Positions 17,422 through 25,690 of a stretch of 60,281 nt of DNA are shown here, one piece after another. Within the stretch, counting starts at the first letter, position 1; the number at the start of each line of letters is the position of its first letter. This stretch comes from Nonomuraea sp. PA05 (lineage in GTDB: Bacteria; Actinomycetota; Actinomycetes; Streptosporangiales; Streptosporangiaceae): contig NZ_VSEY01000061.1 in assembly GCF_008086045.1 (NCBI RefSeq), forward strand, positions 1 through 60,281, read 5' to 3'. The position numbers and the translations under genes are program-made. Under the pieces are notes generated by a model that ran no database searches, was not told the origin of the DNA, and was given only the letters and a program-made list of their open reading frames with translations.

Positions 17422-18431
17422 GCGGTGACCCTCACCTTCTCCTCAGGGGCGGGGCTGGGTGGCGCCGACCGCCCGCGCCCGCCGAACACCTTCGCCCGGA
17501 AGGACGGCGACTGGATGAGGCAGACCGCGGTCACGACCAGCGCCTTGAACAGGAGCGTCGTCTCCGGCGGCACGCCGATGGAGTAGATCGTCGTGGTCAG
17601 CGTCTGGATGATGAGCGCGCCCAGCACGGTGCCGCCCAGCGAGAACCGGCCGCCCGCCAGCGAGGTGCCGCCGATCACCACGGCCAGGATCGCGTCCAGC
17701 TCGATCCACAGGCCGGCGTTGTTGCCGTCGGCGCTGGACACGTTCGAGCTGATCATCAGCCCGGCCACGCCCGCGCACAGGGCGACGAACGCGTACACCA
17801 TGACGATGATCCCGCGCGCCCTGATCCCCGCCAGCCTGCTGGCCTCGGCGTTGCCGCCGACCGACTCGATCAGCATGCCCAGCGCCAGCCGCCTGGTCAG
17901 GAACGCGGTGATCGCCAGCACCGCGATCACGATGAGGATGCCGAACGGCACCGTCAGCCAGTAGCCGCCGCCGATCACCTTGTACGCCGGGCTGTTGACC
18001 GTGATGATCTGCCCGTCGGTGATGAGCTGGGCCAGGCCGCGCCCCGCCACCATGAGGATGAGCGTGGCGATGATCGGCTGGATGCCGACGACCGCGACCA
18101 GGAACCCGTTCCACAGCCCGAGCACCAGGCAGAGCGCCAGCGCCAGCGCCACGGCGGTGAACACGCTCGCGTCCTGGCTGATCTGCAGGCAGGCCAGCGC
18201 GCCCGAGATCGCCACCACCGAGCCGACCGACAGGTCGATGCCGCCGGTCGCGATGACCAGCGTCATGCCCAGCGAGACCAGGATCAGCGGGGCGCCGAAG
18301 CGCAGGATGTCGATCAGGCTGCCGTACAGGTGGCCGTCCTTGACCTCGATCGAGAAGAAGCTGGGCGTGAAGAACACGTTCAGCGCCAGCAGCAGGGCCA
18401 GGACGACCAGCGGCCACAACAGACGCCTCAT
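17418..18431 (-). CDS. ytfT: Furanose ABC transporter permease, YtfT type
   Basis: A 337-residue CUT2 permease with TGGIDLSVGSVVAISGALA and ELDAILAVVIGGTSLAGG, about ten hydrophobic segments and a charged cytoplasmic tail rich in Pro and Ser. The pairing of two distinct permeases with a YtfQ-like binding protein identifies the importer type. It starts at an ATG overlapping the ytfR stop codon and ends overlapping yjfF, so translation of the three membrane-complex genes is coupled. Confidence 0.9.
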   Translation of the reverse strand: MRRLLWPLVVLALLLALNVFFTPSFFSIEVKDGHLYGSLIDILRFGAPLILVSLGMTLVIATGGIDLSVGSVVAISGALACLQISQDASVFTAVALALALCLVLGLWNGFLVAVVGIQPIIATLILMVAGRGLAQLITDGQIITVNSPAYKVIGGGYWLTVPFGILIVIAVLAITAFLTRRLALGMLIESVGGNAEASRLAGIRARGIIVMVYAFVALCAGVAGLMISSNVSSADGNNAGLWIELDAILAVVIGGTSLAGGRFSLGGTVLGALIIQTLTTTIYSIGVPPETTLLFKALVVTAVCLIQSPSFRAKVFGGRGRSAPPSPAPEEKVRVTA

Positions 18432-19939
18432 GAGGCCCGCCCTCCGCTCGCGATGGTCTCCATCAGCACGTCACTGGTGAGCCTGTCGTCGTTGGGCAGC
18501 TCGGCCACCAGCCGCCGGTCCCGCAGCACCTCCACCTTGTGGCTGAGCCGCAGCACCTCCTCCAGCTCGGCGGAGATGAACAGCACCGCCATCCCGCCGT
18601 CCGACAGCTCGGCCACCAGCCGCTGGATCTCGGTCTTGGCGCCGACGTCGATGCCCCGGGTGGGCTCGTCCAGGATGAGCAGCCTGGGCTCCAGGATCAG
18701 CCACCTGGCCAGCACCACCTTCTGCTGGTTGCCGCCGCTGAGGTTGCGCACCAGGTGCTCGGGGTTGGGCGGGCTGATCTTCAGGGCCTTGACGTACCTG
18801 CCGACCAGCTCGTCCTGCTGCTCACGCGGCACCGGCCTGGTCCAGCCCCTGGTGGCCTGGAGGGCCAGGATGATGTTCTCGCGCACGGTCAGGTCGGGGA
18901 TGAGCCCGTCGGCCTTGCGGTTCTCCGAGCAGAACGCGATCTTGTGGGACATGGCCGCGCGCGGCGTGCGCAGCGACTCCACCGACCCGCCGATCGTGAG
19001 CTCGCCCGCGGTCGCGTGGTCGGCGCCGAACAGCAGCCTGGCGATCTCCGTACGCCCGGAGCCGAGCAGCCCCGCCAGGCCCACGACCTCGCCCTCGTGA
19101 ATGGTCAGGCTGAACGGCTCGATCGCCCCCGCCCTGCCCAGCATGCGCGCCTGGACCAGCGGCCGGTCGAACACCTTGGCCTCGCCGTGCAGCCGCTCCA
19201 GCGCGGCCAGCTCCTTGCCGATCATCTTGGCGACCAGCTCGACCTGCGGCAGCTCCTCCGTCAGGTACTCGCCGACGAGCCGGCCGTTGCGCAGGATCGT
19301 CATCCGGTCGGAGATCTCGTAGACCTGGTCGAGGAAGTGGGAGACGAAGAGGATGGCGATGCCCTCCTCCTTCAGCCGCCGCATCACCCTGAAGAGCTGC
19401 CGCACCTCGTCGGCGTCCAGGCTGGAGGTCGGCTCGTCGAGGATCAGCACCCTGGCGTCCACGTCGATCGCCCGCGCGATGGCCACCATCTGCTGGATGG
19501 CCAGCGAGTACGACGACAGCGGCGCCGAGACGTCCAGGCTCAGCTCCAGCCGCGACAGCAGCTCGACGGCCCTGGCCCGCATGCGCTTCCAGTCGATGCG
19601 GCCCCGCTTGCGGGGCTCGCGGCCGAGCAGGATGTTCTCGGCCACCGACAGGTTCGTGCAGAGGTTGACCTCCTGGTAGACCGTGCTGATCCCGGCCTGC
19701 TGCGCCTCCAGGGGGCTGCCGAACGCGACCTGTTCCTGGTTCAGCTCCACGGTGCCCGCGTCGGCGGGGTAGACGCCGGTCAGCACCTTGATCAGGGTGG
19801 ACTTGCCCGCGCCGTTCTCTCCCATGAGCGCGTGCACCTCGCCGGGCAGCAGCCGCAGGCCCACCCCGTCCAGGGCCTTCACCCCCGGAAACTGTTTGCC
19901 GATCCCGCTCATCGTCAGGACCGGCGCGGATACCGCCAT
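18428..19939 (-). CDS. ytfR: Furanose ABC transporter ATP-binding protein, YtfR type
   Basis: A 503-residue double ABC ATPase. The first half has Walker A GENGAGKST (about residues 39-47) and Walker B VLILDEPTSSLD. The second half has the degenerate GLLGSGRTE, the signature LSGGNQQKVVLARW and LLILDEPTRGID. VYQEVNLCTNLSVAENI and the pairing with YtfQ/YtfT/YjfF place it in the YtfR group. The start is the ATG at 19939 with GGAAGG a few nt upstream. A hairpin separates it from the binding-protein gene. Confidence 0.92.
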   Translation of the reverse strand: MAVSAPVLTMSGIGKQFPGVKALDGVGLRLLPGEVHALMGENGAGKSTLIKVLTGVYPADAGTVELNQEQVAFGSPLEAQQAGISTVYQEVNLCTNLSVAENILLGREPRKRGRIDWKRMRARAVELLSRLELSLDVSAPLSSYSLAIQQMVAIARAIDVDARVLILDEPTSSLDADEVRQLFRVMRRLKEEGIAILFVSHFLDQVYEISDRMTILRNGRLVGEYLTEELPQVELVAKMIGKELAALERLHGEAKVFDRPLVQARMLGRAGAIEPFSLTIHEGEVVGLAGLLGSGRTEIARLLFGADHATAGELTIGGSVESLRTPRAAMSHKIAFCSENRKADGLIPDLTVRENIILALQATRGWTRPVPREQQDELVGRYVKALKISPPNPEHLVRNLSGGNQQKVVLARWLILEPRLLILDEPTRGIDVGAKTEIQRLVAELSDGGMAVLFISAELEEVLRLSHKVEVLRDRRLVAELPNDDRLTSDVLMETIASGGRAS

Positions 19940-19958
19940 CCGCCTTCCCTTCCGTGAT

Positions 19959-19985
19959 GGCGGCCCGGCGTCGTCCCGGGCCGCC
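19959..19985 (-). terminator. Intercistronic hairpin between ytfQ and ytfR
   Basis: A perfect 10-bp stem (GGCGGCCCGG and complement) with a 7-nt loop sits between the binding-protein stop and the ATPase start. It has no U-run. Its position mirrors the hairpin between chvE and mmsA, suggesting the same means of setting binding-protein excess. Confidence 0.65.
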
Positions 19986-20030
19986 TCACCTCGTCCCTAC
20001 GCCCGTACTGGCTCCGCGTCCAGCGGCGGC

Positions 20031-21017
20031 TCAGTACTGGCGGGTGGACAGAACCTGCTTGGCCTGCTCCTGCGTGAACGTGGTCTCCACGGTGATCACG
20101 CGGGCCGGCACCTGCTCGCCCTTGACGACCTTCTTGGCCAGGTCCATGAGCTGCGGGCCGAGCAGCGGCGAGCACTCGACGATGAAGTTGATCTTCCCGT
20201 CGGCGAGCGCCTGCATGCCGTCCTTGACGGCGTCCACGGTGATGATCTTGATGTCCTTGCCGGGCACCTTGCCCGCGCCCTCGATGGCCTCGATCGCACC
20301 CAGGCCCATGTCGTCGTTGTGCGCGTAGAGCACGTCGATGTCCGGCTGCGACTTCAGGAAGGCCTCCATGACCTCCTTGCCCTTGGCCCGGGTGAAGTCA
20401 CCGGTCTGCGAGGCGACGATCTTGAACTTGGATTCGGGTGCGATGACCTCGGCGAAGCCCGCCTTGCGGTCGTTGGCCGGGGCCGAGCCCGTCGTGCCCT
20501 GCAGCTCCACGATGTTGACCGGGTCAGTGGAGTCCTTGTACTCCTGCACCAGCCACTGACCGGCCTTCTTGCCCTCCACGACGAAGTCGGAGCCGAGGAA
20601 GGTCTTGTAGAGGGAGGTGTCCTTGGAGTCGACCGCGCGGTCGGTCAGGATGACCGGGATCTTCGCGTTCTGCGCCTCCTTCAGCACCGTGTCCCAGCCC
20701 GACTCCACCACCGGCGAGAAGGCGATCACGTCCACCTTCTGCTGGATGTAGGAGCGGATGGCCTTGATCTGGTTCTCCTGCTTCTGCTGGGCGTCGGAGA
20801 ACTTGAGCGTGATGCCCGCGTTCTTCGCCGAGTCCTGCACGGACTTGGTGTTCGCGGTCCGCCAGCCGCTCTCCGCGCCGACCTGGGAGAAGCCCATGGT
20901 GATCGACTCGTCACCGCCTCCCGTGCCCGCGGTGGTGGTGCCGCCACCGCCGCCGCACGAAGCCACCGACATCGCGGTCAAACCGGCGAGCAATAACGCC
21001 GAGATCCTCTTGAACAC
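20031..21017 (-). CDS. ytfQ: Furanose-binding lipoprotein, YtfQ type
   Basis: A 328-residue solute-binding lipoprotein with lipobox SVASCG (Cys about residue 21) and a Gly-rich spacer. GFSQVGAESGWR, DAQQKQENQIKAIRSYI, ELQGTTGSAPANDRK, GDFTRAKGKEVMEAF and YAHNDDMGLGAIEAI follow the E. coli galactofuranose-binding protein YtfQ nearly motif by motif. Relatives in Shewanella (GafA) take up L-arabinofuranose. Next to a secreted arabinofuranosidase and araBDA, L-arabinofuranose is the likely substrate here; that is inferred. The start is GTG at 21017 with AAGGGA about 10 nt upstream. Confidence 0.9.
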   Translation of the reverse strand: MFKRISALLLAGLTAMSVASCGGGGGTTTAGTGGGDESITMGFSQVGAESGWRTANTKSVQDSAKNAGITLKFSDAQQKQENQIKAIRSYIQQKVDVIAFSPVVESGWDTVLKEAQNAKIPVILTDRAVDSKDTSLYKTFLGSDFVVEGKKAGQWLVQEYKDSTDPVNIVELQGTTGSAPANDRKAGFAEVIAPESKFKIVASQTGDFTRAKGKEVMEAFLKSQPDIDVLYAHNDDMGLGAIEAIEGAGKVPGKDIKIITVDAVKDGMQALADGKINFIVECSPLLGPQLMDLAKKVVKGEQVPARVITVETTFTQEQAKQVLSTRQY

Positions 21018-21035
21018 GTGGGGGGTTCCCTTCTG

Positions 21036-21051
21036 ATGTGAACGCTAACAA
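21036..21051. promoter_or_regulatory. LacI-type operator upstream of ytfQ
   Basis: ATGTGA-ACGC-TAACAA on the + strand. The right half-site is exact and the left is degenerate. It lies 19 bp upstream of the ytfQ start, next to its ribosome-binding site and within the lacI-ytfQ gap. No strong -35/-10 is seen here. Confidence 0.65.
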
Positions 21052-21092
21052 CCCGAGTCGGGCGCCAGCGCGTCCTGCCTTCCCGTACGGCT

Positions 21093-22106
21093 CTAGGCCC
21101 CGGCCGTGCTGAGCCTGGGCACGAACATGGGCGGCACCACGAGCCGCTGCCGCTCCTGCGGACCGCCTTCGAGCTGCCGTACGAGCACCTCGATGCTGTG
21201 CCTGCCCACCGCGTCGAAGTCCTGCCTGATGGTCGTGAGCGGCGGCGAGAAGAACTCCGACTCGGGGATGTCGTCGAAGCCGACCACACTCACCCGCTCG
21301 GGCACTCTCACCCCCTGCTCGGTGAACGCCCGCAGCACGCCCAGCGCCATCTGGTCGTTGGCGACGAAGACCGCGGTCACGTTCCTCATGCTCGCCAGGC
21401 TGCGCCCCGCCTCGTATCCCGAGCGCGGGCTCCAGTCACCGGCCAGCGGTCGCGGGGCCTCGCGGCCCGCCTGCTCCAGCGCGGCCCGCCAGCCGGCCAC
21501 GCGCCCCTCGGCCTCCAGCCAGTCGGAGGGCCCGCTGACGTGCCAGACCGTCTCGTGCCCCAGCGACAGCAGGTGCTCGGTGGCGAGCCTGCCGCCCGCG
21601 ACCTGGTCCACGCAGACGACGGACACGTCCCCCGCCTCGCCACCCTCGACGGCGACCGTGGGCACGCCGAGCGGCAGATCGGCCAGGGCCTGGGCGGCCG
21701 AGCGCTGCGGCGCGACCACGACGATGCCGTCCACGCCCTGGTCGGCCAGGTAGTCGAGGGCATCGCGCACGCCGGCCTTGTCGATCGACTTGAGGCTGAC
21801 GATGCTGACGAAGTAGCCGGCCGCCCTGGCCGCCTGCTCGATGCCGTAGACGGTGCTGGCCGGCCCGTACAGCGTGGTGTCGAAGCTGACCACGCCGAGC
21901 GTTCTGGAGTGCTTGGTGACCAGGGCGCGGGCGACGAGGTTGCGGCGGTAGCCGAGCTTGTCGATCGCCTCGAGCACCCGGGTACGGGTCTCGCTGCGCA
22001 CGTTCGGATGGTCGTTGAGCACGCGGGAGACCGTCTGATGCGACACGCCGGCTTCCTTGGCCACGTCGGCCATGACCGGCAGGCGGCGCCCCAGGGTGGA
22101 TCCCAC
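21093..22106 (-). CDS. LacI-family repressor of the arabinose genes (copy 2)
   Basis: A 337-residue LacI regulator, a close paralogue of the protein at 11243-12256 along its full length. The recognition region MADVAKEAGVSHQTVSR and the effector-domain run VVSFDTTLYGPAS are the same in both. Differences cluster in the effector domain, for example EGGEAGDVSVVCVDQ against EGTHRADVSVVCIDQ, so the two may sense different forms of the sugar. The start is the GTG at 22106 with AAAGGAG about 8 nt upstream. An operator lies in its own promoter, so it is probably autoregulated. It is divergent from the arabinofuranosidase gene and heads the ytfQRT-yjfF operon. Confidence 0.9.
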   Translation of the reverse strand: MGSTLGRRLPVMADVAKEAGVSHQTVSRVLNDHPNVRSETRTRVLEAIDKLGYRRNLVARALVTKHSRTLGVVSFDTTLYGPASTVYGIEQAARAAGYFVSIVSLKSIDKAGVRDALDYLADQGVDGIVVVAPQRSAAQALADLPLGVPTVAVEGGEAGDVSVVCVDQVAGGRLATEHLLSLGHETVWHVSGPSDWLEAEGRVAGWRAALEQAGREAPRPLAGDWSPRSGYEAGRSLASMRNVTAVFVANDQMALGVLRAFTEQGVRVPERVSVVGFDDIPESEFFSPPLTTIRQDFDAVGRHSIEVLVRQLEGGPQERQRLVVPPMFVPRLSTAGA

Positions 22107-22136
22107 AGTCGTGCTCCTTTCCTGGCTTGGCCCCGA

Positions 22137-22165
22137 CTGTGAACGCTAACAACCGGTGTCGTCAA
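22137..22165 (-). promoter_or_regulatory. lacI (copy 2) promoter with operator
   Basis: On the minus strand TTGACG (22165-22160) is followed 17 bp later by TCACAG. The operator CTGTGA-ACGC-TAACAA (+ strand, 22137-22152) fills most of the spacer and overlaps the weak -10. The layout is the same as at chvE and predicts autorepression. Confidence 0.6.
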
Positions 22166-22203
22166 TAGGCCGCCGCATTACGGTCGGGTTACGCGGATGG
22201 GTC

Positions 22204-22233
22204 TTGACGCCCGCCCTGAGCACTCCTTACGTT
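22204..22233 (+). promoter_or_regulatory. Arabinofuranosidase gene promoter
   Basis: TTGACG (22204-22209) and TACGTT (22228-22233) are 18 bp apart, a plausible sigma-70-type pair. The expected start of transcription is near 22240, just before the two operators. The resulting leader would be about 60 nt. Confidence 0.55.
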
Positions 22234-22247
22234 GTCGCCGATCGCGG

Positions 22248-22281
22248 TTGTTAACGCTCACTTGATTGTTAACGCTAACAA
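22248..22281. promoter_or_regulatory. Tandem LacI-type operators before the arabinofuranosidase gene
   Basis: Two operators lie head to tail, 18 bp apart: TTGTTA-ACGC-TCACTT (22248-22263) and TTGTTA-ACGC-TAACAA (22266-22281). The second is a perfect 6-bp inverted repeat. Both fall downstream of the predicted transcription start, so repression would be by roadblock. This is the only gene in the locus with two sites. Confidence 0.75.
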
Positions 22282-22302
22282 CACCTGAGGAGCCCCCCAC
22301 TC

Positions 22303-25300
22303 ATGTTGCGCATCGCCTTATCCGCCCTGCTCTTAGCCGGTTTGCTCACCGCGCCACCGGCCGCCGCGCTGGCCGATCCCATCCCGGAAGGCGCCGTCGT
22401 CGACCAGTTCGACGGCACCACGCTCGGCGAGGACTGGACGGTGCTCTCGCCCGACGACTCCCGCTGGAGCCTGTCCGGCAGCGCCCTGCGCCTCGACACC
22501 CTGACCGGCGACACCCACCAGGGCACCAACAACGCCAGGAACCTCTTCCTCGTGGACGTGCCCAACGGCGACTTCGAGGTGGTCACCAAGCTCAGCGCCC
22601 CCGTCACGCTCGACTACCAGAGCGCGGGCCTGCTGGCCTGGCAAAACTGGGACAACTACGTGCGCGCCGGCCTGGCCCACGTCGGGTTCGCCGGCGGGCC
22701 GGTGATCGAGACCGCCACCGAGGTGGGCGCCGCCTTCACCTCCGCCTTCGCCGCCAGGCCCGGGTCCACGGCCGAGATCGTCAAGCTGGCCAGGACCGGC
22801 GACGAGTTCACCTCCTCCTACTGGGACGGCACGGCCTGGGTGCAGGCTTCCAAGCTGACGGCCAAGCTCGCGATCGGGCAGGTCGGGCTCTTCGGGCTGT
22901 CGGCGCAGAACGGCACCTCCATGCGGGCCGACTTCGACTACATCGCGATCAAGGCGGCCGAGGGGGCGGCCGTGGTGCCGGAAGGGCCGTTCACGCTGCG
23001 CGCGGCGGCGGCGCCGTACCTGACGGCCGACCGCTCCGGCGTCGTGCGGGCCGCCGCGAAGGCGCCCATGACCGGGCTGGTCCTGACCGCCGAGGACGGC
23101 GCGCTCAAGGACGCCGAGAGCGGCAGGTACCTGCAAGCCACCACCCCAGTCCGGCTGGGCGCGCAGCCCACGCCCTTCCAGCTCAAGGACGCGGGCGGCG
23201 GCAAGGTCACGCTCTCCTCCGGCGATCGCAGCGTCGCGGTCAGCGACGGCAGGCTCGTTCTCGGCACGGACGCCACCAAGTTCCGCGTCGAGGGCTACAC
23301 CTCGGGCAAGCTCAGCGTGGACACCAGGGCGAAGGGCACCAAGGTCAGCCCCGACCTGTACGGCGTCTTCTACGAGGACATCAACCACGCCGCCGACGGC
23401 GGGCTCTACGCCGAGCTGGTGCAGAACCGCTCATTCGAGTTCAACTCCGTGGACGAGCCCTCCTACACGGGCCTGACCGCCTGGAGCGAGGCCGAGCGCG
23501 GCGCCACCGTCACGCCCGCCGTCACCGGCGAGCAGCCGCTGAACGTCAACAACCGCAACTACCTGCGGCTCGACGTGACGGGCGAGGGCACGGCCGGAGT
23601 GGTGAACGCCGGGTTCAACCGCGGCCTGCCGCTCGTCAAGGGCAAGCGCTACGACTTCTCCGTGTGGGCCAGGCGCGCCGAGGCAGGCCCGCTCGCGATC
23701 ACCGCCGAGGACGGCACGACCGTGCTGGGCACGATGACCGTGCAGGTCAAGGCGGGCGGCTGGGCGAAGTACAAGGCGTCGTTCACCGCCTCCGCCACCA
23801 CCGACGCCGGACGCCTCGTCGTGCAGGCCCCCGCCGGGCGGACCGACCTGGACATGGTCTCGCTGTTCCCCCGCGACACGTTCAAGGGCCACGGCATGCG
23901 CACCGACCTGGCCGAGCTGATCGCGGATCTGAAGCCGCGGTTCCTGCGCTTCCCCGGCGGCTGCGTGACCAACGTCGGCACCTACGACCCGTACGCGGAG
24001 ACCGGCGACCGGCGCCGCATCTACCAGTGGAAGGAGACGATCGGCCCGGTCGAGGAGCGGCCGACGAACTTCAACTTCTGGGGCTACAACCAGAGCTACG
24101 GCATCGGCTACTACGAGTACTTCCAGTTCGCCGAGGACCTCGGCGCCGAGGCGCTGCCCGTGCTGTCGGTCGGCGTGAACGGCTGCGGCGAGAACCGGCC
24201 GCTGACCGACGAGGCCAAGCTGGCCCGCTGGGTGCAGGACACCCTCGACCTGATCGAGTTCGCCAACGGGCCCGTCACCTCGACCTGGGGGAAGAAGCGG
24301 GCCGAGCTGGGGCATCCCAGGCCGTTCGGGCTGGAGTACATCGGGCTCGGGAACGAGGAGATCTACGAGGAGTTCTTCACCAACTATCCGAAGTTCGCCG
24401 ACGCGATCCGGGCGAAGCACCCCGATATCAAGATCATCAGTAACTCGGGGCAGACGTCGCAGGGCGCCTGGTTCGACCGCATGTGGCAGTTCGCCCGCGA
24501 CCAGCGGGCCGACCTGGTGGACGAGCACTACTACAACAACCCCGACTGGTTCCTGGCCAACAACCACCGCTACGACTCCTACGACCGCGAGGGGCCGAAG
24601 GTGTTCGTCGGCGAGTACGCCTCCCGGGGCAACACGTTCTTCAACGCGCTGTCCGAGGCGTCGTACATGACCGGGCTCGAACGCAACTCCGACGTGGTGG
24701 AGCTGGCCTCGTACGCGCCGCTGCTGGCCAACGTCGACTACGTGGACTGGGCGCCGGACCTGATCTGGTTCGACAACGACCAGGCGTACGGGTCGCCGAG
24801 CTACCACGTGCAACGCCTGTTCTCCACCAACGTGGGCCAGCGCGTGGTGCCCAGCACGTTCGAGGGCGAGGCCAGGCCCGTCGAGGACATCAAGGGCGCG
24901 ATCGGCGTCGGCGCCTGGAACACCGCCGTCCGCTACGACGACGTCAAGGTCACCGCCGCCGACGGCACCGTGCTGCTGTCGGACGACTTCTCCGCCGGCG
25001 CCGGCGACTGGACGCCAGGCCTGGGCACCTGGGCGGTGCAGGACGGCGCCTACGCCCAGACGGCGCAGGTCGAGGACGCCAGGTCAACGGCGGGCTCGGC
25101 CGACTGGTCGAACTACACGATCGAGCTCACCGCCCGCAAGACCGCCGGGGCCGAGGGCTTCCTGGTGATGTTCGGCGTCCGCGACACCGGCAACTTCTAC
25201 TGGTGGAACGTCGGCGGCTGGAACAACACCCAGTCCGCCGTCGAGAAGGCCGTCAACGGCGGCAAGTCCTCGATCGCCACCTCCGCCACCACGGTCGAGA

Positions 25301-25683
25301 CCGGCCGCGACCATCACCTGAAGGTGCAGGTCAGCGGGCGCAGGATCACGACCTGGCTGGACGGGCAGCAGATCAACGACTTCGTGGACAGCTCCCGCGT
25401 CGAGCCGCTCTACCAGGTGGTGTCCAGGGACGGGAAGTCGGTGACGCTGAAGGTCGTCAACGCGCAGGACACGGCCGTGCGCAGCACCGTGGACCTGGGC
25501 TCCGCCCGGTTCAGGCCCACGGCCACGGTCACCTCCCTGACCGGCGAGCCGTCGGACACCAACTCGATCTCCGACCCGGATCGGGTGGCGCCGGAGCGAC
25601 GGCAGGTGAGCGGCTTCTCGCGGGCCTTCACCTACGACTTCCCGGCGTACTCGGTGACGTTCATCGAGCTCACCGAACGGTAG
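22303..25683 (+). CDS. Secreted multidomain alpha-L-arabinofuranosidase (GH51)
   Basis: A 1126-residue secreted enzyme that would release arabinofuranose from hemicellulose. A signal peptide ends near residue 25 (APPAAALA). An N-terminal concanavalin-like module (about 30-220) and a beta-trefoil-like stretch (about 225-335) precede the GH51 core from about 340. The core contains FLRFPGGCVTN, IGLGNEE with acid/base Glu685, and FVGEYAS with nucleophile Glu771. A second concanavalin-like module (about 880-1050) is inserted within the C-terminal beta-sandwich, which resumes to the end (FPAYSVTFIEL). AGGAG lies 11 nt before the ATG. Expression is controlled by the tandem operators upstream. Common GH51 enzymes have about 500 residues, so this one is unusually modular. 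Confidence 0.92.
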   Translation: MLRIALSALLLAGLLTAPPAAALADPIPEGAVVDQFDGTTLGEDWTVLSPDDSRWSLSGSALRLDTLTGDTHQGTNNARNLFLVDVPNGDFEVVTKLSAPVTLDYQSAGLLAWQNWDNYVRAGLAHVGFAGGPVIETATEVGAAFTSAFAARPGSTAEIVKLARTGDEFTSSYWDGTAWVQASKLTAKLAIGQVGLFGLSAQNGTSMRADFDYIAIKAAEGAAVVPEGPFTLRAAAAPYLTADRSGVVRAAAKAPMTGLVLTAEDGALKDAESGRYLQATTPVRLGAQPTPFQLKDAGGGKVTLSSGDRSVAVSDGRLVLGTDATKFRVEGYTSGKLSVDTRAKGTKVSPDLYGVFYEDINHAADGGLYAELVQNRSFEFNSVDEPSYTGLTAWSEAERGATVTPAVTGEQPLNVNNRNYLRLDVTGEGTAGVVNAGFNRGLPLVKGKRYDFSVWARRAEAGPLAITAEDGTTVLGTMTVQVKAGGWAKYKASFTASATTDAGRLVVQAPAGRTDLDMVSLFPRDTFKGHGMRTDLAELIADLKPRFLRFPGGCVTNVGTYDPYAETGDRRRIYQWKETIGPVEERPTNFNFWGYNQSYGIGYYEYFQFAEDLGAEALPVLSVGVNGCGENRPLTDEAKLARWVQDTLDLIEFANGPVTSTWGKKRAELGHPRPFGLEYIGLGNEEIYEEFFTNYPKFADAIRAKHPDIKIISNSGQTSQGAWFDRMWQFARDQRADLVDEHYYNNPDWFLANNHRYDSYDREGPKVFVGEYASRGNTFFNALSEASYMTGLERNSDVVELASYAPLLANVDYVDWAPDLIWFDNDQAYGSPSYHVQRLFSTNVGQRVVPSTFEGEARPVEDIKGAIGVGAWNTAVRYDDVKVTAADGTVLLSDDFSAGAGDWTPGLGTWAVQDGAYAQTAQVEDARSTAGSADWSNYTIELTARKTAGAEGFLVMFGVRDTGNFYWWNVGGWNNTQSAVEKAVNGGKSSIATSATTVETGRDHHLKVQVSGRRITTWLDGQQINDFVDSSRVEPLYQVVSRDGKSVTLKVVNAQDTAVRSTVDLGSARFRPTATVTSLTGEPSDTNSISDPDRVAPERRQVSGFSRAFTYDFPAYSVTFIELTER

Positions 25684-25690
25684 CGGGCCG

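Noticed and set aside
7463..25683. A biosynthetic gene cluster
   Set aside because: All genes are accounted for by arabinose uptake and breakdown; no NRPS, PKS, terpene or RiPP enzyme is present in the window.
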